Assembly (NCBI RefSeq): GCF_017654505.1
Contig: NC_054558.1
Location: forward strand, 14,623,628-14,687,627
Source of the DNA: Polyodon spathula
Taxonomy: Eukaryota > Chordata > Actinopteri > Acipenseriformes > Polyodontidae
DNA: 64,000 nucleotides
Reading direction: 5' to 3'
Shown here: piece after piece, positions 13,052-24,659 of the stretch
Layout: each line of letters starts with the position of its first letter
Position numbering within the stretch: position 1 is the stretch's first letter
Notes under the pieces: generated by a model
Seen by the model: only the letters and a program-made list of their open reading frames with translations
Told to the model about the DNA's origin: nothing
Databases searched by the model: none
Position numbers and translations under genes: made by a program

Positions 13052-14115
13052 CCCTGCTCTAACCCATGAATTGAACCAGTTGGGGCAAAAGGAATTGACT
13101 CCCCTCCAGCCATTGTCACTGGTTTGTGAGGGGGATGGTTATCCCCCAAGGGGAAGGGATAAAAATCAGAAAACTTCAACCAGATTCCAATGCAGGGCAT
13201 GAGGAGTATTTGTCCAATTTATTGTACTAGCTTTTGACAAAGCACTGTAAACTGTTACAAGCATATCACATTTGAATATAAACGAAGACCAAAATATGGT
13301 CTTGAAATATGCAGGAAAGAAACTGGATAGATACTGTAATTTCCAAAGATGTTGAAGCTGAACCATTAGGTGTTTTTAAAATCTGAAGACTGCACTGCAG
13401 AGTGGGTAGTAACTTCCACAGTGGAATTCCCAGCAAATCAGTGTGTTTGGAACAATTTCTTGTGAGTGAAGATACATATTGCATCAAAAACAAGTTCCAA
13501 AAATATGAATTCACACTGATTCAGTGCAATGTGTGGGAAGAAACCAATGCACAGGATATTGTGACAGTACTGCTCTGATCAATGGTGATTCAAACCCAGT
13601 TTCATGCATCTCACTCATGAGCATTTCCACTTTGAAATATATCCTACCAAAAAAAAAAAACCCACGTTACAGCCAAACATGGAAGCATTTACCATGGTAG
13701 GTTTCACCTTTAATGGAAGTACCATGAGTATTTTTGCAGAGCACTAGAACTAGACCCTGCCTTTATTGCCAGGGTGTTGCAAATCAGCAGCCATGCAGTA
13801 TAAAGGCTTGTATTTGTACAAGCTAAGGGAGGTGATGACTAGTTTGTATACACCACAGATCTGGTCCATACAAAAGCTTGAAGCTCTGGAAAGAATCTAT
13901 GGAAAAGCAGCCAGGTTAAAGAATTAACTAATTGGATGTATTCAAAAGGAGAACGAGAGAATCAAGTTCTTAATCTTTGGGGGTAGGAGAAGTTTACTCA
14001 AACTATATTTGAGACCAGAGAATGCAGATGGGCTAGAACAGAAAGTAGACTGCAATGGAAAGCAAATGCATCCCAACTTGGAACAAAGACAGGAGGAGGT
14101 TCTTTCTGCACAATA
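13052..14115. other. 3' flank of ZP3-like copy 1
   Basis: No gene seen. The sequence lies downstream (minus-strand sense) of copy 1 and does not obviously match the spacer block found beside copies 2-5, so it probably marks the edge of the array. Confidence 0.4.
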
Positions 14116-14121
14116 TTTATT
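14116..14121 (-). terminator. Polyadenylation signal AATAAA, copy 1
   Basis: TTTATT on the plus strand reads AATAAA on the gene strand, only 11 bases past the stop codon. A very short 3' UTR is a known trait of vertebrate ZP mRNAs. Confidence 0.7.
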
Positions 14122-14132
14122 TCTCAAAGAAA

Positions 14133-17100
14133 TCAGAATTGCCTTGCTGGCAAGCTGCTGGAAACCGTGCCGACTGTGTGCATTTCATCAATGGGGACAG
14201 GAATGAGGAACTCGCTGCTGGACTTTGAGCAGAGCCTGGGACAACGCCACACGTAGTAGCCCAGAGACAGGGCTCCCAGGAGAGCCATCAGGAGCAGGGG
14301 AGCAGCAAGCCAGGCCAGAGCAGGCTGGGGCTCTGGTGGAGAGACAGGGGTTAGGAACAATGGCTGCCTTTCTCCCACTTGGGAAACTGCAATGTCCTAC
14401 CAAGCATATCCATTTGTTCCAATACTAGAAACATTGAAGTTCAGTCACTGTGGCAATTGTAGTTCTATGCTGTGGACTTGGCAGAAAACAAAGACAGGCT
14501 AAGTTTCAGCACAACTGTACTGTTAAGACAGTCACAGCCATACAAGCCATTGACACTGACACGGGATTAAAGACTGTAGGCTGAACTCACCCTCCAATGA
14601 CAGAGCAGGGCTCCTCTGGTAGGATTCCTGGCTTCCAGCAGACAGCTCTTCAGGAAGGATCCTCAGGGGTCCCAGCACTGCAGTGTGTCTCAGCCCCTCC
14701 TCAGCTGCTCAGGGGAAAGGGAGCCTGGTTAGAAACAGGCCCTGATGCTTTACAGTGATGCAGCATGTAGTACCAGCCACAACAGGCAGGCCAAGAGGAT
14801 GCTGGCTGAAACTACCCAAGAGAAGCCAAACAACTTTGATGCCAACAGGCCATTGAGCAGGAGTACCAACAAGACAAACAGCTGCTCTGGTCAAGGTGGG
14901 GAAGGAGAAGAACCGTTTAGTAACCAATAGAGGCACTGCACCCTATTTGAGCAACCTTTGTGGGCTGCCATCCAAATGAAAGTGAAACCCCAGAACTACC
15001 TGTGTACATACAGTACATTTCAAATAAAGCAGAAGTGGTACCTGTGTCCCTCCTCTTCCTCAGACTGCAGTTGGAGGTACAGCAGCTGCACACAGAGCTC
15101 CGACCAGGGTTATCCAGGAGCTCCCAGCTGGAACACAAGAGCAAGACACCGAACCCAAGGACATAGCAATAGACTTCTGTTCTGAGCAGTAGAATGAAGT
15201 TGGTCGGTGCCCTCCCACCCCATTACTGGCATTAAATTCTCCACACAGTTGTGCCAATTAAGCTAGTCCTGGGTCACTGGACCTCACAGCCATGCACTCC
15301 CCTTGTACAGAGAGCAGCCTCAGCAGGGTCCAGTCCTTACCTCCTGGTTCTCTGGTTGAATGAACAGGCTTTCTTGGTGGGGTCACCGAGCTGGGCAGGG
15401 TCCCAGGCCAGTAACCGGCAATGGATGTAGACCTAGGAAAACATTTGAAATGAAGCAACTCCCACTGATCATTTGCTTCAGGTGGCATTCCAATTAATAT
15501 TGCTCTACAACCTCCGAATTGTATTTGAAATTACACACCTAGAGCACAGCATCAGATATTCATCAGGGAAAGAATTGTTAACTAGCTGCCCGAACCCTCC
15601 AATACAAAAGCAAGTTAACCCGGATACTCACATCTGTATTCCGTTGTGTAAACTTGAAAGCCTGGACAACCAGACGGATCTCGGAGGTCTGGACTCGGGG
15701 CAGAAACCTGGAGTTACCAGTCTGTCCATCTACAAAGCATCTGCAAGGAGAAAGAGCACTGAGCAGGTGGGGGTAGCACTTGCCAGGACCGGGGGACTGC
15801 AGACAACCACCAGAAAGAAGTGAGCAGCAAGACTTCCTGTACAAATTACATTCCAACCCTTGCCGCGTGTACTAGTATTAACATGTGCACAAGTTACCTT
15901 AACTGGTTTCACAGACCCTGGGTACCAATCATGGACATTATCAATATCTTGTAGTCAAACTGCCACCAATTAGGAGTCTGCAAACCAATTACATACTAGC
16001 TAAAGAACAAGCTCATCCAAGAGACAACCATGCCATCCTAGCATAGCCAGTTTTATTAGTTCAGCTGAACATTTGCCAGTCACAAAGCTGACCATTCAAC
16101 ACCCCTTCCTAAATCTAAAACAGGACTACTGTGCTTTTAAGACTAAACATTTAAATCATGTCTTTACAACACAGCTTGCAGTAAATAGCTACCCATGGTT
16201 GGTGATGAGCGGGTAGGTCTGGCTTGAAGGGCTCAGCTCTGGAGTGCTGGCAGCAACACACGCTTCCATGTAGACCATCAGCGGCATGTGGAATTGCTGC
16301 TTCACTGCAGCTGCGATGTTGATGGGGGATCCCAGGAAGAATAGACTGGAGGTGCGTGGGGCTGAGAAGTCATCTGGAGATGAAGGAGGGGAGCATGAGA
16401 ACAGCAACCCACCCAACTCCTCACACTAGCCAGGACAGAGCAGCATAGACCAGCACCAGAGGAATTTGTTTAAACATTTTCTACTTGACTGGAGGAAGTG
16501 ACCAATGAGCACCACTGGCTGCTCCCCCTGCAAGGTTAGTGTTGCACAAGAAACCCAAACCAACAGATCAAGTGTACACTGCAGGACAGCAAACTCACCA
16601 TTCATAATCCCCATGGTAAACTCCAGCTTCCCAAACCCAGAGGCATCCCCAAGTGCAGGGTTATATACTGGAGGAGCCCAGCCAGCAGGTCTGGAGAAAA
16701 GGTAGAAAGCTTTAGTTAAAGCAGTAACAAAAACAGCTTGCATTCATCTTATGAATTCAGGAAGCAATTTATTGGCAATAGGTAAACTTACTCTTGCTGC
16801 CTTCACAAGGAGTTAACTGGTCCAGAATTCATTTATTTTGCACAGACTACTGTATTCAGTGCCATAAACTGGGTTTAAAGTAATACCCATTAAAATGCAA
16901 CAGCTCCACAATTAGATACATAATAAATTGACATCAAGAATTCTGACTTTAAATGAAGTTCAAATTAAAAATTAGTTCACATATTAAATAGTTAAGCATC
17001 AGACATGATGCATGACTCAATGCTTGAATGCACATCCCAGAGGTTTTTAACATCTTCACAGGAGTTACAGCATGTTTAAGCCAAGTCCACTCACCTGGTA

Positions 17101-18128
17101 TAGGTGCACACAATAGCCCGATTGAAGGGAGTCTGGTAGAAGCCACCCTGGGTGGGCTTGTAGGTCAGCACATTCATGTAACTGGTAAGGTTGGCAGTAA
17201 CCTGGGCAAGGCATGGATAATTGTCATTGTTGAACAGATTAAAAACATTTGATCTGCAGCTCAAGGGTTAAACACACCAGTTACTTTACAAGACTGAGGT
17301 TACAGCACACACTGCATGTCAGCCAAGACATGGCATTTAGTTTATCGATAAATGCACAAATACTCAAGTCATTACCCCATACAGGTGCCAATACAACATT
17401 TATATTGCTTGGTCGTCATAGCACATTCTAACAGACTGTTACACACATTTTTAAACTATTACAACCATAACCAATAACGTATAAACACTGAAGAACAAAA
17501 AGCTTCCGAGTACAAAGCTTATATTTAAACAATTGTGTACAGTTTAATAGAGTGCAGTGCAATTTCAGTTGGAACGCTTCTTATGTGAAGCGAACATACA
17601 AGCAGTTAGAAGCCACTTACCATGCGCATAAAGAGGCAGTCCAGCAGACCGTACTGGAACACCATGTTATTATCGACGCGGCTGGATGGAGGGCAGGTTC
17701 CGAGCAGAAGGCCACTCGGGTCCAGAGGCAACGCCGGTCGAAAGTAATCCAACAACACCCTCACAGTCACCGAGTCCACGAAGCAGGCTATACCCACACC
17801 TACAGGGGGAAACATGTTCAGAATAAAGCAGAACATGAAAGTCCTTTGTTTTAGGTTTCATACAATATTTAATTTTATAACTATGAATAACCTTTAAATA
17901 ACCAAGTACGCACTACTAAGTGTTACACAAAAAGACATCACTGTCTGGATATCAGTAAAACGAGTCTGTTAACACACCAACATCGTGCACCAGCACAGTC
18001 AGTACTACCAAAACATAAGGCACAAAACACACTAACCCCACGCACGAGTAGCCCACATTACCTTCCTGCGGTGCAGCAAACGGTACACAGCAAAGCGCAA
18101 GAACCACACATTTCCACAACGACACCAT
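14133..18128 (-). CDS. zp3-like: ZP3-like egg-coat glycoprotein, copy 1 (10 exons, 408 aa)
   Basis: Type I zona pellucida protein, a structural subunit of the egg envelope filament made in the oocyte and shed at its surface. Exons in order: 18062-18128, 17621-17799, 17095-17201, 16599-16690, 16193-16373, 15632-15740, 15341-15432, 15042-15127, 14591-14704, 14133-14332. All have GT-AG borders and compatible phases. Residues 1-20 are a signal peptide (MVSLWKCVVLALCCVPFAAP). ZP-N runs from about 25 to 118 with four cysteines and an NLT glycosylation site. ZP-C runs from about 135 to 275 (FFLGSP, MEAC, NHGCFVDG, VYIHCRLLAWDP). Then come the ZP3-type VCSCCTSNC, the furin site RKRR (299-302), a hydrophobic patch with LGPLRIL (exon 9), a transmembrane helix (about 347-370) and a 35-residue tail. 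Exon 2 is two codons shorter than in copies 2-5. It is the most diverged intact copy. Family assignment is firm. One-to-one orthology to ZP3 itself is not shown. Confidence 0.88.
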
Positions 18129-18230
18129 CTTTCAAACCAACAATTACCTACCAAACACTATCGTCCATGTGCTTTTCTAGTGACATTAATTAGAGTCCTT
18201 TGGCCATTAACACTGAGTGGACCACTGACA

Positions 18231-18236
18231 CAGGTG
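18231..18236 (-). promoter_or_regulatory. Conserved E-box upstream of copy 1
   Basis: CAGGTG (CACCTG on the gene strand), 103 bases before the ATG. The same spacing occurs in all five copies. E-boxes bound by FIGLA drive oocyte expression of vertebrate ZP genes, so this is a candidate FIGLA site (inference). Confidence 0.55.
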
Positions 18237-18299
18237 TGACGAGTTGTGCCATTGCTCGATCGCCTGCGTATATCACGCACATTCCAGAGAAAAAATACC

Positions 18300-19232
18300 C
18301 AGCAGTTAATGTCAATTAACAATTGGACAGACCTTATTGCCTTGTTAACACTCCGGGTTTCGTTGCACCGGCTATGCGTGTGTTCAAATTTAACTTAGTT
18401 ATACAGCGCAACTATTTACTAACTTTAACAAATGGCTTTATTAGAGGCTTCCGGTTTTCCAGATTGCTCAGGCGCAGTCGACTTGAGCATCAATAGCACA
18501 GTATACATTATTGTGCTTAGCTTTGTGTGGCGGCTGATACAAAACATAATGAACGACTATTAAAGAAAGGGGGTGCAGTCATATTTATTGATTTTGAATA
18601 CTAGCTATGTATTTGTGGTATTCTAAAATACTGTAGCGTGCCCGGGGGAAGGCAGCAGCAGGGCTGGTAGGTGACCTAATCACACATAAGGACATAACTT
18701 CGCCCTGTGTGGTGCGCCTGCCTGCGTTAACCGAGACCGCTACAGTATTATGTACAATTCATCATTCAGCTATATTCATATTTAGAATGGTATTCAGTAT
18801 TTTAACATTGTCGGTTTCAGTACAACTGTTAACATAAATATTTTGAAATAACATGGCAGTGACGTTTATTGCCCATTCTCGGGCATTGATTGTGTATTTC
18901 TGAAGGTATGTCTTTTGATAGGGAAATAATGCATGGAGTACACTGCCATTTATGCGCTATGTTATGTTATGATTGCAAAGTCTATACTTATGGTATCACT
19001 GACCTTAAAAGTATCCTGCCCGAGCAAAAGTAAAAATAATAAAATTAAAACACGTTTCAAATATTAATATCCAATGTCTTTTCTACATTGAGTTATTTTG
19101 ATTTCATCTGTCATTCTTGTAATTTTCTTAAAAAAAAAAAAAAAAAAAAAAGTGAATACACCCCCGTTAATTTTTTACGTTCTCATAGCTGCTTCGGTAT
19201 GTATACACCAATGGTACTTTATGTAATTGCCT
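18300..19232. other. Upstream flank of copy 1
   Basis: Shares with the other copies the block around 18300-18420 (attggacagacc, gtttcgttgcaccggctatgcg) and the gcgcctgcctgcgttaaccgag block near 18715. Between these two, about 300 bases (18420-18710) are unique to copy 1. No gene is seen. Confidence 0.5.
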
Positions 19233-20012
<780 letters not shown>

Positions 20013-20108
20013 CTCCTTCAAAAAGTGAATACACCCCTGTTAATTTTTTATGTTCTCATAGCTGCTTCGGTATGTATACACCAATGGTACTTTATGTAAT
20101 TGCCTCTC

Positions 20109-20193
<85 letters not shown>

Positions 20194-20226
20194 TATATAT
20201 ATATATACACATATAATACACACACA
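20013..20226 (+). repeat. Duplicated flank plus (TC)n-(TA)n microsatellite
   Basis: 20020-20106 repeats 19149-19233 nearly exactly (gtgaatacacccctgttaat and onward), followed by TC and TA repeats as at 19233-19405. The non-transposon flank was therefore duplicated together with the Tc1 end. Confidence 0.85.
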
Positions 20227-21333
20227 GTGGCTTGCAAAAGTATTCAGACCCCTGACCAATTCTGTCATATTACGGAATTACAAATGGTACATTGAAATTT
20301 TGTTCTGTTTGATATTTTATTTTTAAACACTGAAACACTTCCAAGAAAAGGCCATCCCTCAAAACTCAGCGTTCAAACAAGAAGGAGACTTGTGAGAGAA
20401 GCCACAGAGAGGCCAACAATCATTTTGAAGGAGCTACAGAGTTCAATGGCTGGGAGTGGAGTAATGGTGCACCAGTCAACCATATCAAGAGCTCTGCATA
20501 ACACTGGCCTGTATGGGAGGGTGGCAAGAAATAAGTCATTACTCAAAAAGTACCATCTGAAAGCACATCTGGAGTTTGTCAGAAAGCATGAGAATGACCC
20601 AGCTGCGATGTGGGAAAAGATTTTGTAGTCAGATGAGACCAAGATAGAGCTTTTTGGCCAAAACTAAAAGCGCTATGTGTGGCGCAAACCTAACACTGCC
20701 CATGCCTCAAGACACACGATCCCTACAGTGAAGTATGGTGGTGGCAGCATCATGCTGTGGTGATGCTTCTAATCTTCTAAGACTGGGCATCTTGTTACAA
20801 TTGAAGGAAGAATGGATGGAGCAAAATACAGGAAAATACTGCAAGAGATTCTGCTTCAGTCCGCTAAAAAACTGAAGCTTGGGAGGAAATTTACCTTTCA
20901 GCAGGACAATGATCCCAAGCACAAGGCCAAAGCAACATTGGAGTGGCTCAAGACCAAAAAGGTGAATGTCCTACAGTGGCCCAGTCAAAGTCCTGATCTC
21001 AATCCCACTGAGAATCTGTGGCACTATTTGAAAATTGCGGTCCACAAGCGTCGTCCAACCAACCTGAACAACTTGGAGCAAATCTGCCAAGAACAATGGA
21101 CCAAAATCACTCTGACACTGTGTGCAAAGCTGGTACATACTTACCCAGAAAGACTTAAAACTGTTATTGCAGCGAAAGGTGGCTCTACCAAATATTAATG
21201 TGTGGGGGTTGAATACTTATGCAAGCAAGATATTTTAGTTTTTTTATTTTTCTTAAAAATATTTCCCATCATAACACCAATGTCACCTTACAATAATTGA
21301 TTCTGAGTTTAAGTGTTTTAAAATAAAATATCG
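20227..21333 (+). pseudogene. Tc1-like transposase pseudogene
   Basis: DD34E transposase of the Tc1/mariner superfamily, which moves DNA by cut and paste into TA sites. A helix-turn-helix region (20392-20628) is followed by SDETKIELFG with the first catalytic Asp, [11 protein letters not shown] (second Asp) and [11 protein letters not shown] (catalytic Glu), ending KGGSTKY at 21198. In-frame stops after KIL (20626-20628), after FGQN and in the MLW-CF segment inactivate it. The left terminal repeat is present at 20227. The right end is truncated at about 21333, where it meets the GT-rich minisatellite. Confidence 0.9.
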
Positions 21334-21339
21334 AACAGT

Positions 21340-21500
21340 GTGTGCGTGCGTGCAAGAGTTGCATGGTCTGTCTGTGTGTGTGTGTGTGTGAAGGGGGTTG
21401 CATGGTGGATGTGTACATACAGGGGTTGCATGGTGTGTGTGCGTGCAGTGGGTTGCATGATGTGTGTGTGCATGTATGTGGGTGAAGGGCATTGACGTGA
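21340..21500. repeat. GT-rich degenerate minisatellite
   Basis: Four imperfect units built on gggttgcatggtgtgtgtg with centres near 21360, 21400, 21427 and 21453. It abuts the broken right end of the Tc1-like element. Confidence 0.7.
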
Positions 21501-21764
21501 CGGTGGGGGTCTAGGTAAGGGGCGGATGAAGCGAGGTGATATAAGGGGTTGAGTGGAAAAGACCAAGAGATTGGGGGAAACAAGAGGGTGAGAGAAGGTT
21601 GTGTTTAGGGGAGATAGAGAGGAAGAGAGAGAAAGGGGTAGGGTAAGGAAAGACAAATACCATTTCAACTCCCAGTTCCCTTCCTTCACTTTATGATTTT
21701 ATTTTATTGATTAATTCTGTCAAAAATAAATGGCTTGAGCCTTCAACTCCATCACATCTCATCT
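21501..21764. other. Purine-rich non-coding stretch
   Basis: GA/GG-rich on the plus strand to about 21660, without coding signal, bridging the minisatellite and the array spacer block. Confidence 0.5.
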
Positions 21765-23430
21765 CTATCCCAAGAACCCAAAAACGCTACAATTTAATCT
21801 TCTTATAGATTCATTACATTTGACAAAGCTGAACATACTTAAGATGTTCAAAGAATCTATGTCCACCCCAGTCTGATTTGAACCAACACTGCTGAAAATA
21901 ACTGGAAGCAGAAATCTGTCGACTTGTGAAGAGTATCTTTGCAGTTTTGACAGGCAGGCTATGAAACCAATGTAATATATTGTGAAGTGATGGTGATGCA
22001 ATAACCAACAGAATACAATTCCAGTTCTCACATCTGCAACCCATTGTTTCAGCAGACAGTGAAAGGGGGCTGCCAGCACACTACCAACATGCTCGTCCAA
22101 CAGGAAACTGCTGGCATTGTTGCCCAATACGTCAATACTACGTATTTGCTGCCAATTTGGTTGTTCTACAGCAGTGGCGGCCACTAGTGGATCTCGAGAG
22201 ATTTCTGGTGATTCTTGGGGCAATTCTGAATAAGCATCAACATATAAGCATATCATATTTTTAACAGCTTTGATTCCATGTTTAAAAAATGTAATTCCTG
22301 ACAATTAATACGTACAAAGAAAAATGACATTAATTCCAAACAGTAGATGGCGCTACTAACTGTACTCTGGCTTCCATAGCTCAGTAACCCAAGCAACAAG
22401 CTTCCTCAATGCGTTGGTTCATAGAGTTCTGTGGTTTCAATGCATCGCTTTGTGGTGCGAGTTACAAAAGATGGGGGAAAGCCTTCTGTGGCTTCCTGTA
22501 CACTGGCACTGGAACATTTTTTAAAATAGGGTGCTGAAAGCCATTGACAAAACTGTAACCCTTGTATATGATGGAAGCCATGCAAAGCCAGGGGGTGCTA
22601 CTGCACCCCTATTCCATTAGTACTGATTTAGATTAAATATATCTGTTTCAAACAAGGAGAAGCTGGCGCCAAAGCGTTACATTAATGAAAAGTTGAAGCT
22701 GGAATTTGTTATTTTTGGTTCCACATGCTTGTGGGAGACTACGTTTTCAGCACTGACCGACCTGCACTCGAAAAAGCGCGTTAAGCTTTCTGATTACGTT
22801 CTCCAGGCTCAGCTTTGTTGTGCTGCAACATCTTTTGAGCCCGATCTGGAAAATGGTCAATGCAAAGGTTCACACTAAACTTTAGGCAACTGTGCTTTTG
22901 TTTATGCCGTTGTGTTTAGTTCTTGTAGAAAACAAAAATATTTGTCTACTTGACGAAGATGTTGCTTTAATTTTAATAAATTACAATGTTCAGTGTTACT
23001 TTTATGGGATGATTTATGTTGGACAAAAATGTCACAAAAGACACGGCAGCATTCAGAACTTTATTTTCCTTAATGTCTTGGTCACCACTGGCTTAAAGCC
23101 AGATAATTCCTCTTGATCAAAAGTGTTTCACTGTATTGTACTCTTGTTCACTATTGCTGGTGGATCACAGAGCCACCAAAATGGATCCCAATACTTGGTG
23201 TATTAGCCACCACTGTTCTAGTGTTGGATAACAAAACTGTCTCCCTGGGGATTCATCTTAATCCACACTTTCTACTGAGGTTTCCGATGAATTGGAAGAT
23301 ACCTTCCTGCCTCCAACTCTTCTAATTCTACTCCAGCTGCACTTTTAATATCTAGGGATTCTTCCACGAAGGAGCATCCCGCACCATGTAGGGATCACCA
23401 AACTCTGGGATGATCAGAAATAAAACTAGA
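21765..23430. repeat. Array spacer block, diverged copy next to copy 2
   Basis: Matches the blocks at 32.1-32.6, 42.15-42.35, 52.7-53.2 and 62.6-63.1 kb: gaagctgaacatact, ccactccggtctcattt-like text and aactggaagcaaaaatctgt. Further right (about 23340-23420) it has the aggatcc/gcaccatgtagggat stretch. It is the oldest-looking version of the spacer. A 179-codon minus-strand frame here (21765-22304) is partly preserved in other copies, but only as fragments. Confidence 0.7.
22693..22878 (+). pseudogene. Possible hAT-derived C-terminal relic
   Basis: The frame contains LWETTFSALTDLHSKKRVKL followed by a run ending in AATSFEPDLE. This resembles the C-terminus of ZBED5/FAM200-type hAT-derived proteins (LCE..FS.L...K.K.R..L followed by ..L...L.P...). 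It is short, isolated, and absent from the homologous place in the other spacers as far as I can see, so it is an insertion. Confidence 0.4.
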
Positions 23431-24635
23431 TAAGACATGGAATTGTTTGCAAAGTTATTGAGCTATGCTAAGATCGTGTCATCTACAAATATTGTCAAAC
23501 CAAACTTCAGGATTTCCACAGAGTCCAAAATGCAAGCAATGTTTTATTGAAAATCACCTTTGGTATAAGCTGCAATTAAATACAAATTAAAGATTTTTTT
23601 CACTTAACTATAGGCAATGCTAAATGTCAGTTCCCAAGCTAAAATTACATTACAGTGCTCCCTCGCTATAAGTCTCTCAGTTATGTTTCTTCAGCAGGTC
23701 CCCCAATTCTATACTAGTGATTCATGCAATATTTCTACACTAAACACAGTACTGGTGCTGTTCAAACTGTAAACAGCTGTGTCTCCCTTTTGATACAGTA
23801 TCTGAACTGAGAAAAACAGACATCTTATTCAGCATTTGTTTTATAACTAATTAGACCTATTACATGGTTCTTTCTTAATGTATTTAATTTTTGCTGCAAG
23901 AGGACCTGTAGCTTTCTGAGACACAAGATGCTTCAGCCAAACCTGAGGCAAGCCCATTCCCTCTTATCAACCTGCTCTCCTTCTCACACTTGGTTTGCTT
24001 GTCTGTTACTTTGAACTAAACTCCTGACCGTCATTTAGCCAGGCTATTTATAGTTTTAAAAAATAGCTAATTAAAATGAACCATGAGTGGGAACGTTGCT
24101 TTTAAAAAAAAAAAAAAATAGTATTGATTACATGGTGCTTTATGCATGGCTACTTTACAGAAAGTTACATTTTTGGTTCACTCTATATGCATTGTATTTT
24201 TGTCACAAGTGTTGTGTCCCACAGCACCCCCCAGCCCGTTTAGAACACTCATTGCGTGTTCGAGACCCGTGGAGTAGCATTGTATTTAAATTAGTTTGAC
24301 AAAATATTGTTTCAAGTTCTCAGACCAAAATCTTTTTGGCAGAAAATAAATTTAGTTGGTGATCTTAAGACTTTGGCAAACAACTTAAACCACCAATAAG
24401 ATCTGTAGCTTAAACTATAAGGAACTCTAGTTTTATCAATTTTAATCAAAACAAATTGCCACTGGTTTTTGTAAGGGTTGCTACAGAAGCCATATACCAA
24501 TCCTGTCAATTAATTGGTGAGCATTTCAGCAGTAAGAAGTTTGATTCCCTTAAAACATCTACACGCCCAGTTCTATAAGTAACTCAGTGGCACAAAAAAA
24601 AAAAAAAGAGGACTAGAGATGCTCTATGAAGGCAT
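23431..24635. other. 3' flank of pseudogene copy 2
   Basis: No gene seen. Contains A/T homopolymers near 24104 and 24594. The text just before the gene (ctgtcaattaatt..., aagtttgattccct) is a diverged match to the 3' flanks of copies 3-5. Confidence 0.5.
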
Positions 24636-24641
24636 TTTATT
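24636..24641 (-). terminator. Polyadenylation signal AATAAA, copy 2
   Basis: TTTATT on the plus strand, 18 bases past the relic stop codon, the same position as in the intact copies. Confidence 0.55.
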
Positions 24642-24659
24642 TTGCAACACAAATCAGAA

